64,000 nt of DNA from Ditylenchus dipsaci (lineage: Eukaryota > Nematoda > Chromadorea > Rhabditida > Anguinidae), in assembly GCA_004194705.1 (NCBI GenBank), contig SADC01000480.1:60746-124745 (forward strand), given 5' to 3'. Shown piece after piece: positions 33,365 to 45,479 of the stretch; position 1 is the first letter of the stretch; each line of letters opens with the position of its first letter. The notes beneath the pieces are model-generated. The model had not been told where the DNA came from. It was given only the letters and a program-made list of their open reading frames with translations, and searched no databases. The translations under genes and the position numbers were made by a program.

Positions 33365-35440
33365 TGTAAAATGACATCCCAGGTGAAATTTGATTTTTAA
33401 AAGGTTTGTATAAAATATTTGAGAAATTGTTCATAAATAGCTGAATCAAGCCCAGGCGTCTGTCCAAGGGGATGTTTTCAACATGAACTAAGAGAGATTG
33501 CCAATTTTTTTATGCTTTTTTATGTTCATTTTTTCCAAGCACCGCAAAACTGTGTGTTTTTAAAAAAATCATTTCTTAACAACTTAATTTTCTATATGTC
33601 TAAAATTTAAAATTTTCGCAGGACTTGTCAAAATTTTATATGCATCAGTAACATTTCAATTTTTGGACACTTCCAGAAAAGTTTTTAAAAACATCAGTGC
33701 TAGAAGTGAAACCAAAAAGTAACATGAAGTCCTAATCATCAGAATGAGCACTTTACAAACAAAAAACTGAGCATTGAGGCACTGAAGCATCCAAAATTAT
33801 CATTTTTAGGGGGTTTATTGAGTCTACGAGGGCCCAAATTCAAAATTTCATTCTCTGTCCGCCGCCAGAACTTTTTCTTCACTAAGTATGTCGACCATAA
33901 GCTACAAGATGAACGTATCAGATTGACATTAGGCGGGGGTAACAGGTCTAACGGTTCCATTGTGAGCAATAGTTTTAAGTTGGCTCAAAATGCTGCTAGT
34001 ACAGCGAGAATTAGGCGGGAAAAACAATAGCACGACAGGAGAAAACTGAGCGAGATAAGAATTTTTAAAATTAATGGAATGCCCCTTTCATACTAAAACA
34101 ATAAGAGACCATTTCTATTTCCACTTTCCTTTTTCCTAAACCAAGAAGGGATCAGCAAGAAAATTACAAGAGAAAATAAATTGAATCTTGTATTGTGCAC
34201 ACACAATTTTATTATTATCAACCGCCAAACAAAAGAAATGGAAAAAAGAATCGATGCACTAGAAAATTAGATGACTCTCCTTTTTTATATAAAAAAATAT
34301 TTTTAATGTTTTTGTTTACGGGAAATTTTGTTTAAAGTGAAAATACATGGGCTCTTATGGTTATACGTAACACTCCTAATTTGTTCAATTTAATCTTTCA
34401 ATTTTCTTGACCTTTTTGACCTTATTTATGACCTAATAATAAACTATTGAAATTAACTTAATCAATTTTTCACCAGATACTGATATACCGGCTAAAAATG
34501 GCCTTTTGGCCTTTTCTACAATTTCTACAGTTTATAAATACTGACGGTGCGTAGGTGTTTAGGCAATTTTGTTCATTTTTTTAAATTCGCGCCTTTTTTT
34601 AAATTTAAGTTTTTTTTGCTGTTTGGACTACACATTTGAGGACTTTTCACTGGCTTACACTCATAGGTGTACAGAAAAATGAAAAGGGCAGTTATAGCCA
34701 AACAGTGATGTATTTTAGCGATTTTTTACTTCGGTTCTGCCTCTGTAATTTCAGTTTGGAAAAATGTGCTCCGGTTCTGGCTCTCGGCTCTCAAGTTGAA
34801 AAAAATTGCTCCGTCTCTTGCTCTGGGCTTTCCACTTGAAAAAATTGCTCCTGTTTCAGCTCCCGCTCGGAGTCAGAGCCGGAGCAGAGTGAGAGCCAGA
34901 GATTTGCACATCAATGTTTCCAAGTTGCGCACAAAATTAGAAATAAAGTTATATTGAGTAAATTTGGGGGAGGGGGGAGGGTGATGGTGGTGGCGAAGTG
35001 CTTATTGATTGAAAAAATGTTATAAAAAGCTTGGCCGAACAAAATATACTTCCAACAATAATTTGATTAAGAAAAACGGTTATTTAGAAAAGAAACATAT
35101 TGCCTAATCCTCCTTCTTACATAGCTCAGAAATCTTCTTTATTTTGGAGCAAAACAAATCCTTTCTGGCCGAAAACAAGCTAGAATAGAAAAAAGGAAAA
35201 GAAAGGGACAATTCTTTTTTCTTCATCTAAAAAATAAACAATGTGCAATGCAACAGAAGCAATGGTCCAGCTGCTAGGTTTGCTAGAATAACCACTGGAA
35301 AATACATCAAGGGTATTTGCCAGGGGTCGGACTAATACAGTTAAGTCGTCGGAATCGTCAATATGTAGAGATGCTGACTAACACGAGCCGTACATTGAGG
35401 GAAATCATTTTTTTTTAAATTCCAACTACATAAGAAAAAA
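33365..35440. other. no gene recognised
   Basis: Apart from a less AT-rich patch near 33800-34030 with overlapping short frames on both strands (70-76 codons, no family recognised) and AT-rich low-complexity sequence, I see nothing that can be supported. Confidence 0.4.
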
Positions 35441-35449
35441 CTAAGCATC

Positions 35450-36130
35450 TAGCCCGGTTGGCTGGTAAACCGAATTCCAGGGGTTTTTGGCACGATCGCG
35501 TTTTATTGATTTTTGCACATCGGACACTCAGAATATCGTGCAGATCATGGAAAAAATGCTAAAAAAATTCCGGGTCTTTTTAAAAAATTTTGGTAAATTG
35601 TTTTCGATTTTCGCAAAAATTTTTGACTTTCTCAAATTAGAAAGTTGGGTTTTGGCCTGAGTGGGCGGGTTTCACATTTTAGTAGGTTAAATCTACATAA
35701 TATAGGGGTCATTTTGGTATAAAATGTTGAAAAAGAAAAATCGCACAAAAAAAAGTTTTTTGTGGAGACAAACTCGGTACTCAGGCCAAAAATTGGCCTT
35801 TTTTTGACTTCAATTTTGGCGAATTTTTAAAAACTTTCTTTCGAATTTTAATATATGAAGCGGTGGTTTTTTGCCAATTTTATTGCAAGCTATCTTCGAT
35901 AGCCTCCACCCAATTTTCAAGGGCTTCAAAACGGTGATAAAATTAGAAAATCGAAGTATGGCCAAAATCCAACACAGGCCCGATTTGGTACAAACACAGG
36001 ATTTTTTAGTCAAAATTGGCCTATGAATTGAGTTTGAAATTATCGTGGTTGGTCCTGCACGGAATTTAAAAAATATTGTTAAAAATGAAAACAAATATTG
36101 CTATTGTGTGTAAAATCGTGCCAGAAATCG
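35450..36130. repeat. diverged relative of the 2.25 kb repeat unit
   Basis: The text GCACGATCGCGTTTTATTGA ... GAATATCGTGCAGATCATGG and later TTAATATATGAAGCGG parallels GCTCGATCGCGTTTTTCTGA ... GAATATCGTGTAGCTAATGG and ATATATGAAGCGG in the 1-5935 array, in the same order. It is clearly related but strongly diverged. Confidence 0.6.
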
Positions 36131-36134
36131 GGTT

Positions 36135-36900
36135 TGTTAAGACCAAATTTGCGATTTCTGACACCGAAGTCCCAAAACCCAGGGTGGGTACCACCTGACC
36201 AGCTGGTCTCCAGCTGGAGACCAGCTGGAGGATCTGAAAAATAAATATTTCTCAAAGTATAAAAAAAACCTATTTATCTTATGTGAAATCGTGTGGAGAA
36301 TTGGGTTTGTTAAAACCAAATTTATTTTTCGTTTCGATTTTTCACACCAAAACCTCGAAACCTGGGTGGGTACCATCTGGCCAGGTGGATATCCACCTGG
36401 ATAGCCTGAAAAATAATTTTTCTTTTTAATTAGAAAAAACATACCCACCTTATGTAAAGTCGTGTGAGGAATTGGGTTTGTTAAGACTAAATTCCCGATT
36501 TTCTACACCAAAACCTCGAAACCTGGGTGGGCACCACCTGGTCAGGTGGATATCCACCTGGAAAACCTAATATTTTTTTTGTCAAAATCAAAAAAAAGCT
36601 TACTTATCTTTTGTAAAATCGTGTAGGGAATTGGGTTTGTTAAGACCAAATACCGATTTTCGTTACCAAAACCCCCATATCGGGGTAGGTACCTCCTGGT
36701 CAGGTGGACCCACCTGGATGGCCTGAAAAATAAAAAATTTAAAATTCGAAAAACAAAACGTCCTATCATATTTTAAATTGTGTGTGGAATTGGGTTTATT
36801 AAGACAAAATTCCTGATTTTCCACACCAAAACACCAATACCTGGGTAGGTACCACCTACCCAGGTGGATCCACCTTGAGCGTGATTAAATTAAAATTGAA
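36135..36900. repeat. tandem array, about 165 bp unit (GGTACCACCTGG)
   Basis: Five consecutive units share GGAATTGGGTTTGTTAAGAC, a GGTGGGTACCACCTGGTCAG core and CCACCTGGA...CCTGAAAAATAA. The cores are short palindromes. The same unit recurs at 50520-50770 inside the large foldback. Confidence 0.85.
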
Positions 36901-37039
36901 ATTTTCATTTAATTGTAAACAAAGGTGGCTATGATATGGGAAATAGTGTGGCAAATTCAGTTTGTCAAAACTGAATTTCCGATTTTTCTCAGCAAAACCT
37001 CATGCCTCGGGAAGGTATTTCTCGGATTTGTACATACTC

Positions 37040-37250
37040 ACCTCAATACCTTTTACTGAATATACCTGTTACTGAATATACCTGTTTCCGAAAGTACCTG
37101 TCACCAGAAATACCTGTTATTTGAATACCTGTTACCAAAAATAACTGTTAACAAAACACCTGCTACCGAAAATACCTGTTACCATAAAATACCTGTTACT
37201 TGACTTTTACCTGTTACCAGAAATAGCTGTTATAAAGACACCTGTTTTCT
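37040..37250. repeat. AATACCTGTTACC minisatellite
   Basis: Roughly a dozen units of 15-19 bp with the core AATACCTGTTACC, variable between units. Confidence 0.85.
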
Positions 37251-38224
37251 GTCAAATCCGAGGCTTCGAAGAAGCCTCTAGCACTACTTTAAACACGAAG
37301 TGTTTGCTTAACCCCATGTCCTTATAGCTAGTTAAATTATAAGAAATCAGCACGGCTTGTTGTTTTGCATGAATTTTTAACTTTAAATGGCCCCATTGGA
37401 GGTCTTTTGCAAGGTTTTTTTTTCGATGTTTAAGTATAACTGATCGAGTGTAACTGTTCATTTTTATAATTGTTAGGTGTGCCGCCCGAATTAAGATCAA
37501 ATAAATTTTCTTATTCTGATTTTTCGATGTTTGGACGTGATTCCAGAATTGGAAGATTCAGACTAAAATATAAGACGGAGTTGCACAATTCTAATGCACA
37601 CCAGGTTTTTATTCACATTTTGAAAAATTCTTTTCGCTTCATCTAGAGGACTCTATAATGTTTCCTATAAGCGCTTTTTTGAAAAAGATGATATGTTGCA
37701 ATATTGAAGCTTGCCCACTTATGGGATTTCTTTGAATGAAGACTCTAAAACTCGGCAAAAAAAGTCGTCAGTCTTCTAAGCAGGGTCGAACTTCAAGACC
37801 ATTCAGGTGACTTGTTACTGAGATGCATGCTTCTTAACTTTAAAATCGGTGTTGTCAGGGGTAACGGGTTATCATACGGGTCATTATAGCCAAATAATAA
37901 TAGAAGCTATGCTTGTTGGAGTAATTCGAGTTCGTGTTAGAGTTCAAGTTCAGAGTTTTGGCTAGGTGAACACCTTCTGCATGAAGTCAATTACGAGGTA
38001 CATGAACAGGCCACCATCCGATAAACTCCAAATACACTGAACTGCTGCAGAGGACAAAAATATATCAAACAAATGTCGTACATTATAAATCAGTTGATGG
38101 GTGTCGTAAAACATTTCATTGAGTATTGCAACCCATCATAAATTTGTAAACATTTCAGTACGCACCGCATAACTATATTCCCGAGAAGCGTAACCAAATC
38201 CATCCTTGCAACTTTCCAAAAATA

Positions 38225-38580
38225 GGGACAGGCTTCTTAAAATTTCGGCGCCGACGCCGCAAGCTGCGCCAGGCGTTTATTGCCGGGCGTTTACAAGCTA
38301 TAATAGGGGCGCCAGCTCCGGCGACGGAATTTTGTCTGTAAGTTAAGTTTTATAATGAAAAAATATATTTTTTCATCCCAGTATTACTCAATTAAGAAGG
38401 AAATTCAAGAAAGTTTGTTAAAAGACTGAGAAAATTTCAAAAAAATTTTCAACACAGTTTTCAAAAAATTGAAAAAAAGCGCTGGTCCAAGAATTGTTTC
38501 AAAGTCGGCGCCTTTTCAAAATTTCGGGCGCTGGCGCCAGCTGTAAAAAATTGGAGGGCGCCGCTCGCCCCCCCCCTGCA
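38225..38580. repeat. GC-rich GGCGCC repeat island
   Basis: Clusters of GGCGCCGACGCC and GGGCGCTGGCGCC-type sequence at both ends of a more ordinary spacer look like a degraded inverted repeat. No frame is supported. Confidence 0.45.
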
Positions 38581-38862
38581 AGTATGCCCATATGAATATG
38601 AAAAAACGTATGTGAAGTAGAAGTCGATGTCAAAAAGTAGCAATTAAAGTCTCAACTGCCCCATTTAAAAAAAAATCTAAGATCATATAAAAGAGAAAAA
38701 ATAACTGATACCGAGCTATTGTTAACAAGATTTTCTGTGAACAATTACCCTCCAGGCATGTGCGCGGGCTGACCCGGGCCGTAATTTTCAAAATCTTCTA
38801 CTAGCCGGGACGGAAAAGACCGGAAAGTTAGTTGACTACAAATATTTCATTAACTATGTAAT

Positions 38863-39031
38863 CATAGGGGTACCCAGGGGGGGGTCTAGGCGGGCTATAG
38901 CCCTCCCCCCCCCCCCCCCGTCAGGATTTTTTAATAAGGATTAGCCCCCCCCCCTGTCAGGTTTTTTTAGTCTTCTTAGCCATTTTAGCCCTCCCGGCAA
39001 GAAAAATTTCGCAATCCTGGGTACGCCTATG
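38863..39031. mobile_element. hAT MITE with perfect 8-bp duplication
   Basis: A 169 bp element with CATAGGGGTACCCAGG / CCTGGGTACGCCTATG ends, poly-C rich inside, flanked by TATGTAAT at 38855-38862 and 39032-39039. This is a clean hAT-superfamily footprint. Confidence 0.85.
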
Positions 39032-39039
39032 TATGTAAT

Positions 39040-42000
39040 GTGTGTGAAATACGTAATATAGGTCGACTATGTGAAATTGGTTTTTTTGTGAAATTCCTTT
39101 ACTATTTGAAAGACGGGTTAGGCAATTTCATTCTGATTTTATGTGCAAAAGATAGCGCAAATTACAAACTTTAGAATATATCTTCTATATTCACGCGTAG
39201 GCCGTTTCATCGCCACAATTTTTGAAAATACAACAGCGACAAATATTGTGGCGACGAAACGGCCTGTACCCTTATATTCGAACATATCGTTTAGATATTT
39301 ATCACAATCGAATGAAAAGATTTTAGCTCAAAAAAATCAAAAACGTGTTTCATACAAGATATCTACAAAAAGTGTAAAAACGCCGTTTTTTAGTTTTTCT
39401 AGAGAGTGTCCTTTCATTTTTTAACATGTTGGCGACGAAGGCGCCAGCGAAAAATTTTCATCATCTAACAAAAACCGAAAATTTTTGTCCAAAGAAAATT
39501 TTGACTCGGGACGAAGTCAAAACAAGTGTTTCAACATTATTCATTAATTTTATTTATTGTTAACGTATTAAATACGCGACTAAAATCCCTGAAAATTCAA
39601 GTACATAATTTGTAATCAGTGGGTAATTTAAAGAGTCTTCCTTTATATGAAAAGAAGAAAGTGGCATATTATATGCCGTTAGAAAGAGGAGATGCAGGGC
39701 TACAAAGCGTTATTAAAAAGAAGATATATAATTTCAGAATTTACTAGAAACAAGGCTTTGAAAATCCATCGGGTATTTTCGGGACACCCGGTAAAAATAA
39801 TGAAAATGTTAGGTTCCTTGTTTGACGGACTGTCCCAGCTGGTTTTTAGTAGCTAATTATTGTTGAAGAAGACTGCAGCTGCACAGCGACGAAGCTACTT
39901 CAAAGAGCAGTCGCAAGCGACATCACTATAATGCAGCAGTCAAACTGGACGCGATCTACTATACTCGGGAAAAGCATATCCACTCATTCGATGACCAACG
40001 ACGCCAATAAGCAATTCTTTCCGGCGATTATATTTTGCTTGACAAAAGGCGAGGCTGCTTTTCCAATAGGCTTGTTTCTGTGGGAAAAATTTACCGTCAC
40101 TCGCGTAGCTAAGCTGGTTTTTGTTGATCATTTTAACTGTGATTCTAGGGAACATTCTTGGTAAAACAAAACATACGTCTACTCTAAAAAGTAATGAATA
40201 AGGCTTACTTCCAGTACGTCCTACAAAGTATAATCTGACCGCTAAAGATCTTTTAGAGTCAGAGCCGTTACTAGAATTTTCGTAAGAGAAGCAAAATTAA
40301 TTTTGTAGTGTCACAAATAGAATGCCAAAATGTAGATGAATTCGATGTAGATGAATTCACCGTCGTCCGAAATCAGCCTTGAAAATGTTAGCAAAGATGA
40401 AATTTTGTTGTTTGATGATTGATTTTAGTTGTATTTGTTCAATAAAATTTGTGGTGTCCGTTTATAAGAGAGTGTCCGTTTATTAGAGACTGTCCTTTTA
40501 TTTTTCAACCCCTTCGCACACATGTCCGTTAATTAGAGTGTGTCCGTTCATTAGAGAGTGCCCTTTTATTAAAGAATTTACGGTAATTCTGGCACCGGAT
40601 CTGTGTTTAGCGGATCTGTGTGTTTAGATTTGCTCAAAAAGCTGTCATTGGAATTCCAAAGACAGCGTCAATTTTTGAATTCCGCTCAATACAACAAATA
40701 TTGATTTTCAAATTAGAATATTTCAGGGTTGGGTGATGGAAAGTTTCCGCGGAAAATTTCGGGAAACTTTCCGGAAACTTTCTGGAAAGGCTTAAGATTC
40801 TTTCCAGAGCCTTGAAATTTGGAAATATTCTTGTGGGCGCGAATTTAAATGTCTTAACATGTCCTTGTTATTGCTGCCCTCAAATTTTGGCATTTTTAAT
40901 TTGCCTGTATTTAGCTCACCTTATTCTTTTCTTTTATCTGCTTTTGTTAAACGAGGGTCAACTGGGACCATTTCAACTGCCAACTATCCCAACTGCCGAC
41001 CAATTATCAAATTCTGACTAAAATTAAACTTTTCTCCCAAGTTGAACCAAGGCAAATGCTTCAAGAATCTTTTACCTTTTTTCTCAACGCTGCGTAGCCG
41101 TGTGTGTGTACAAATGTGAATTTTTATTAATTTATCTGACTAACTCTGGCCTACTCTTTCAAGTGAGTATGACTCAAAGGCAAATTTGTCAAGTAAATTT
41201 TTGTAAACCATTTCGACCCTTTTGAATATTTGATTGTTTTATCCTGTTTTGGTCACTGGGCTGGGCAAAAAGAGTCTCTATATTTGATCAAGAGTAAAAA
41301 TTTGCTTTTGATCAAAACCTGGTAATTAGTCGTCAGTTGGGTGTCGGCAGTTGGGATGGTCAGCAGTTGGGGGTAGGCAGTTTGAATGGTCGGCAGTTAT
41401 CCTTTTTTCTCTTTGTTCAGCAATGCTAAAAACAAAGCCAATAAGCTGGAGCTGGAGATATTTTAACCGCGAAAAAGATCCGAATAGAAAAATTGTTGGA
41501 TTTTCACTTCATGATGAGAATGATTTATTTGGCTTCGATTAATTGTTGATGTGAGTATTATGATGTTATTTGTTGATGTAACAGAAGCTTTGTGCAAATA
41601 AAATGGAAGAATTCATGTGGGAGAATCGAAAAAGTACCTTTCCAACATTTCGGGAACTTTCTGGAAACTTTCCGGAAATTTTCTAGTAAAAGATTTTTCC
41701 GGAAAGATTGCAACCCTAGAATATTTACTGTCTTGAGCGGAATTCAAACTTTGACTGTGTCTTTGGAATTCCAAGAGCAGTTTTAGAAGCAAATTGACTA
41801 TGATAAACACGAGTCCGGTGTCAGAATTATTGGCTTTACCACCAGAAGAAAAAATTTTTGGGTCTTCGGACCATTTTTCGGGGTCACCTCTCGGACCCTT
41901 TTCACCTACTTCGTCAATCATTGAACCGAAAAGACCCTCACCATCATGTTCAGCATAAAATTCTGCGTTAAAATGAACGCTCCTCACGACCTGCCTTCCT

Positions 42001-42415
42001 CGTGTTAATGTTGATACTATTTGACAGATTAAAAGAAAACTGCACCAGATAGTGCTTTAAAGTAATCTAAAACATGCTAACGTTCGAAAGTACATCCCAA
42101 AAGGCATCTTGACCTGAAACTTTGATTTTCCGGAATAAACCTGAAATTCTGACACCGGATTCATGTTCAGCATGGTCAATTTACTTAAAAAACTGCCCTT
42201 TCACTCTCACACTATTGTCAAATTTCAAATTCCGCTCGAGGCACAAATTATTTAAGCTCAAATCTTTTGAAATTCAAAAATCAAATGTGGACAAGCTTGC
42301 AAAAAAAGTTCAGAAGTTCAAAGTCATTTCGATGGGATGTAGAGTGTCAAAAAACTTTGATATACTTTGTATTTTACAACCTGTATTTTACTATTAGCCC
42401 CACTGGTTTTTCGGT
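39040..42415. other. no gene recognised; dispersed repeats
   Basis: A GC-richer block at 39830-40170 has open frames on both strands (71-77 codons) with no recognisable family. Repeats include a hairpin GGCCGTTTCATCGCCACAAT (39199-39263), a pogo end at 40577-40583, TTTCCGGAAA-type sequence near 40745 and 41645-41710, and CTCGAG-family pieces. Nothing here is strong enough to call a gene. Confidence 0.35.
40449..40583. mobile_element. pogo-family MITE, 3' part
   Basis: TCCGTTTATTAGAGAGTG sub-terminal repeats and a right end TTTACGGTA are present; the left TACCGTA end is missing. It is a truncated copy. Confidence 0.6.
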
Positions 42416-43189
42416 ACTATTCCATTGTACCACCCCCCCCCAAAAAGCTATTCCAGTGTGGTTTTAAAATGGTTTTTGAGTGCATATAAAAAAGTTGGTT
42501 TTTGAGGGGGGGGGGATTTTACAATGGACTAGCGGCGAAGCATCTGCTCCAGGTCACAGCACTTTAAAGACTTCTCAAAACATAACCAGAGCTTCACAAG
42601 TGCGAGGTGTTTCATCACGGCATGAAAAGCTAGAAGAAAAAGAACTTCTCAAAAAGCAAAAATATGATTCTTAAAATGGCTTATATTCAGAAGAATAATT
42701 GAAGTATAACGTTACAGACAGTGATAGAATAATGAGAGCTGATGGGTCACCTGTCAGTGGTAGCAACTTAGACACAATATAAAATATATGTCAGGAATAG
42801 AAACAGGTGCTTAAAGGCCGGTAGAGCTGAATATTATTTATAAGACCATGAAAAAAGATCTAAAGCTCCAGTTTTTGAAACACCGCAAAGAGGTTGAGGA
42901 ATATTTGACCAAACAGAAAAGAATGTCACTTATATCTGATGACTTTTTGTTACATGTAAAAGATTGGAAAAAAGCGGGTGATGGTACAAAACTAATAATG
43001 AAAATTATCATTTTTTGCATGTTATTGTAAAAATTTCATCGGATGATGAGAAAGAATATGTCATCCAAAATGCTCTATCTTCTGAAACATCATCAATTTG
43101 TGAGCTTTGCAAAAATTTTCTAATGTCTGTGGTAGATGGTAGGTACACTGGAATAGCTTTTAGGGGGGGGGGGGTTACAATGGAATAGC
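42416..43189. mobile_element. decayed DNA element with CTATTCCATTGTA ends
   Basis: About 40-base inverted ends (CTATTCCATTGTACC, a poly-C run, AGCTATTCCAGTGTGG) bound 774 bp. A third copy of the end motif, TTTTACAATGGACTAG, lies inside at 42516-42531. The interior holds broken plus-strand frames, including a 60-codon Lys-rich stretch at 42848-43030 followed in another frame by SSDDEKEYVIQNALS and CELCKNF. These look like remains of one protein, but I do not recognise the family. No clear target duplication is seen. Confidence 0.55.
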
Positions 43190-43644
43190 GGTGATTTTTC
43201 TATGTCATTTTAATGCTGAGGATTAGGCAAGGGTCAACCAGTGTTGGGACGACTTAAAATCATGTTGAGTACTTCTTATCATATGCTGGCCTACCCCTAA
43301 GCCTAAGTCCCACAAAAAACAGGGGTACCATGGCAACACATCTGGAATAGAGCAAAATTGGGCGCTCCTCTTAACTCCTCCCAAAAGCGCTATCGGAATA
43401 AAACCACCCGATTATTTAGGCTTAGGCCCATAGGCTGAGATTTGGGTTTAGGCTCAAGGCCTATTCATCGCTAACAAGGTCTTTTGTACAATTTTTTTCA
43501 AAAAATGGTGGTTTTAGGTACCATTCAAGGATTATTGAGGAGGGTATATTCAAGTAGCTCTTTGGGGAAGGATAAATTTCAGTAGCATCAATTGTCTAAA
43601 GAGAAGAGTCTAAGAGAATTGTCTAACCATTGGCATTGTTTTGT

Positions 43645-44540
43645 TTTATTATGTCAGTATGATCATTAATTTTGACAAAAAAAAACACGTGTGTTTCACT
43701 TATTTTTATTTCCAGGTCTTTAGTTCTTCTAGGGCTATTTGGTGATCCAGCTTCTTCAGATCCTTTATGAAACTAAAATAAAAATGTTTCATTGAAATGT
43801 TTTTAATAACAAATAATATGATAACTGCAGAAGCTAGATTCAGGCAAGTTGTAGCAGCTGTGTCCAGCAGGACAATCACTGTCATTTTTGCATGCGTTGG
43901 CTGTAAAAACAACTTTTTACTTATAAAGTTAACTCTCAAATTGAAGACCCCCAAACTAACGTCAATTCGAATTAAGGACACCTCTGGCCTGATTTTTTGT
44001 GACTACAGGCTAAGACTCTTGGTGTGTCGCAAAACAGAAGATCGACTGTAATTCTGTTTTTATAAGTTCCGAAGGCTGACGTTCGTTTTCTGGTCATGTC
44101 GCAAAATCGTGTTTTGACCACTTTTTCGAGTTTCTCACGTCGTTATTAGGCAGGAAAGCATGTTTTTGGGAATGGAAAATCATTTTTTAATTTTTTTGAC
44201 CGAGATGTGACATTTTGCATTGGGGACCAAGGAAAAGCACCCGCAAGGGTACCTAGAGAAAAATACCCAATTTTTCTGAGTCAGTTTTGCTCCGTCGTTA
44301 ACTGTGTATACGAAAAACTGTACAGTTATTATTTGCGGGGCTAAATCTGACTCAGAAAAAATGAGTTTTTTCTGGTTCTGAGATATTCAAAAAAATTAAA
44401 CTAAGGCGTGTTATATTTTATCCTTACCCATTTTAAATAAAAGGCCTTCAGCTAATTGTAGATGCAAAAACCAAGCATGGCCATAAACAGAAGAGTAGAC
44501 AATTTAAAAAGATCATTTTAGTAAAAAAGCGAGTTGTATA
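43645..44540 (-). CDS. small Cys-rich secreted-like protein, left paralogue (probably broken)
   Basis: The first exon candidate lies at about 44450-44540, where the minus strand reads ATG ATC TTT and then a strongly hydrophobic leader (LLFCLWPCLVFA) before a GGTAAGG donor. The central exon at 43826-43900 (75 nt) encodes ACKNDSDCPAGHSCYNLPE and ends in SFC: five cysteines in a C-x5-C-x5-C-x8-C-like spacing. The last exon begins at 43772 with FHKGSEEAGSPNSPRRTKD. Relative to the right paralogue this last exon has one extra base, giving either a stop or a frame change, and the leader frame also reaches a stop before the donor. The copy may be a pseudogene or carry sequence errors. The family is not recognised; short C-DSDC-G-C modules occur in many secreted animal proteins. 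Confidence 0.5.
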
Positions 44541-44559
44541 ATATTTACTAGCTTTTATA

Positions 44560-45020
44560 TTAAATTAAAATAGTGAAAATGCAGTATTGAAATTATGCCG
44601 AATTAAATTAATGGATAGCGGCATCTTTTCAAATAACCCTCCGCAGTGCATTATATTAATAATTCATCAATCAATTGATTAGTTATTTTTTTTGCCGTTG
44701 TCCCAGCTGTTCAATGTTTTTAAGTTATAGTTACAACATACTCTCGATATAACATACCGTGAAGCGCGGGAATCTCCACACTGAGATCCAACCACCTCGT
44801 CAACAGAATACTCGCCAACGCGGAAAGACTTGTTAACGTCAAACCTCACGACTGAAAAATTCGATTCAGCGTCCCTTATGACCGGTCCCAAAAGGGCAGT
44901 TAAATCGAATATTTTTGTTGGCGAATTTCCGCGTTGTCGAGATTCGTCATTGGCGAGATTTGACGTTTGCGAGTTTCGGCGTTGGATAGGATTTGCGAGT
45001 CGTTGCGTCCCGCTCGAAGT
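44560..45020. other. centre of the inverted duplication, no gene
   Basis: The spacer between the arms holds a patch of CGCAACTCG/GGCGAGATT-type short repeats, overlapping frames on both strands (86 and 127 codons) and the start of a pogo MITE. Divergent promoters for the two Cys-rich genes should lie in 44550-45480; no TATA-like box can be singled out. Confidence 0.35.
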
Positions 45021-45271
45021 TACCGTATTCTCTCTCATAGAAGACCCCCCCCCCTGGTTCAAAATCGTGTTCTTGGCATTGTGTTTTTAAGCTGATTTGT
45101 GATTACTGCTCTCAAGCAAGTTACCACCTATTTTCAGCCAGTGAGATGAGCTACGAAAAGGAAGGTAATGTGCTTGAGAGAAGACTTCAAAAAGTGAGTC
45201 AAAAAACAACGCCAAAAACACGATTTCGAACCGGGGGGGGGGGGGGCTTATCTATTAGAGAGAATACGTTA
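45021..45271. mobile_element. pogo-family MITE between the duplicated genes
   Basis: TACCGTATTCTCTCTCATAG at the left and CTATTAGAGAGAATACGTTA at the right (one base changed from ACGGTA) bound 251 bp, with inner arms CCCCCTGGTTCAAAATCGTG / CACGATTTCGAACCGGGG. Confidence 0.75.
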
Positions 45272-45479
45272 GGTTATATTATGCGTATATTGTATCTGGC
45301 ACGGACTCTAACTGAAAAAAAATGAGCCGCTGGTTCAAATGCGAAAACCAAGCATCGATGAATTATTAATATAATTGGTGAGGCAATGGGAAGAAAAGAA
45401 GCCGACATTGATTCAGCATAATTTAAAAAAAAAGCATTTTCATTATTATAAAGCCATATAAAAGCTCGTCAATATGATA

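Noticed and set aside
39931..40164. Open frames on both strands in a GC-richer block
   Set aside because: Neither translation shows a motif, and no splice or poly(A) context supports one strand over the other.
41613..41987. 124-codon minus-strand frame with a protein-like GEKGPRGDPEKWSEDP stretch
   Set aside because: Part of it overlaps CTCGAG-family repeat sequence; no splice partner or family recognised.
44679..45062. 127-codon minus-strand frame between the Cys-rich genes
   Set aside because: It overlaps the pogo MITE end and short GCGAG-type repeats, has an equal-quality frame on the other strand, and joins neither paralogue.
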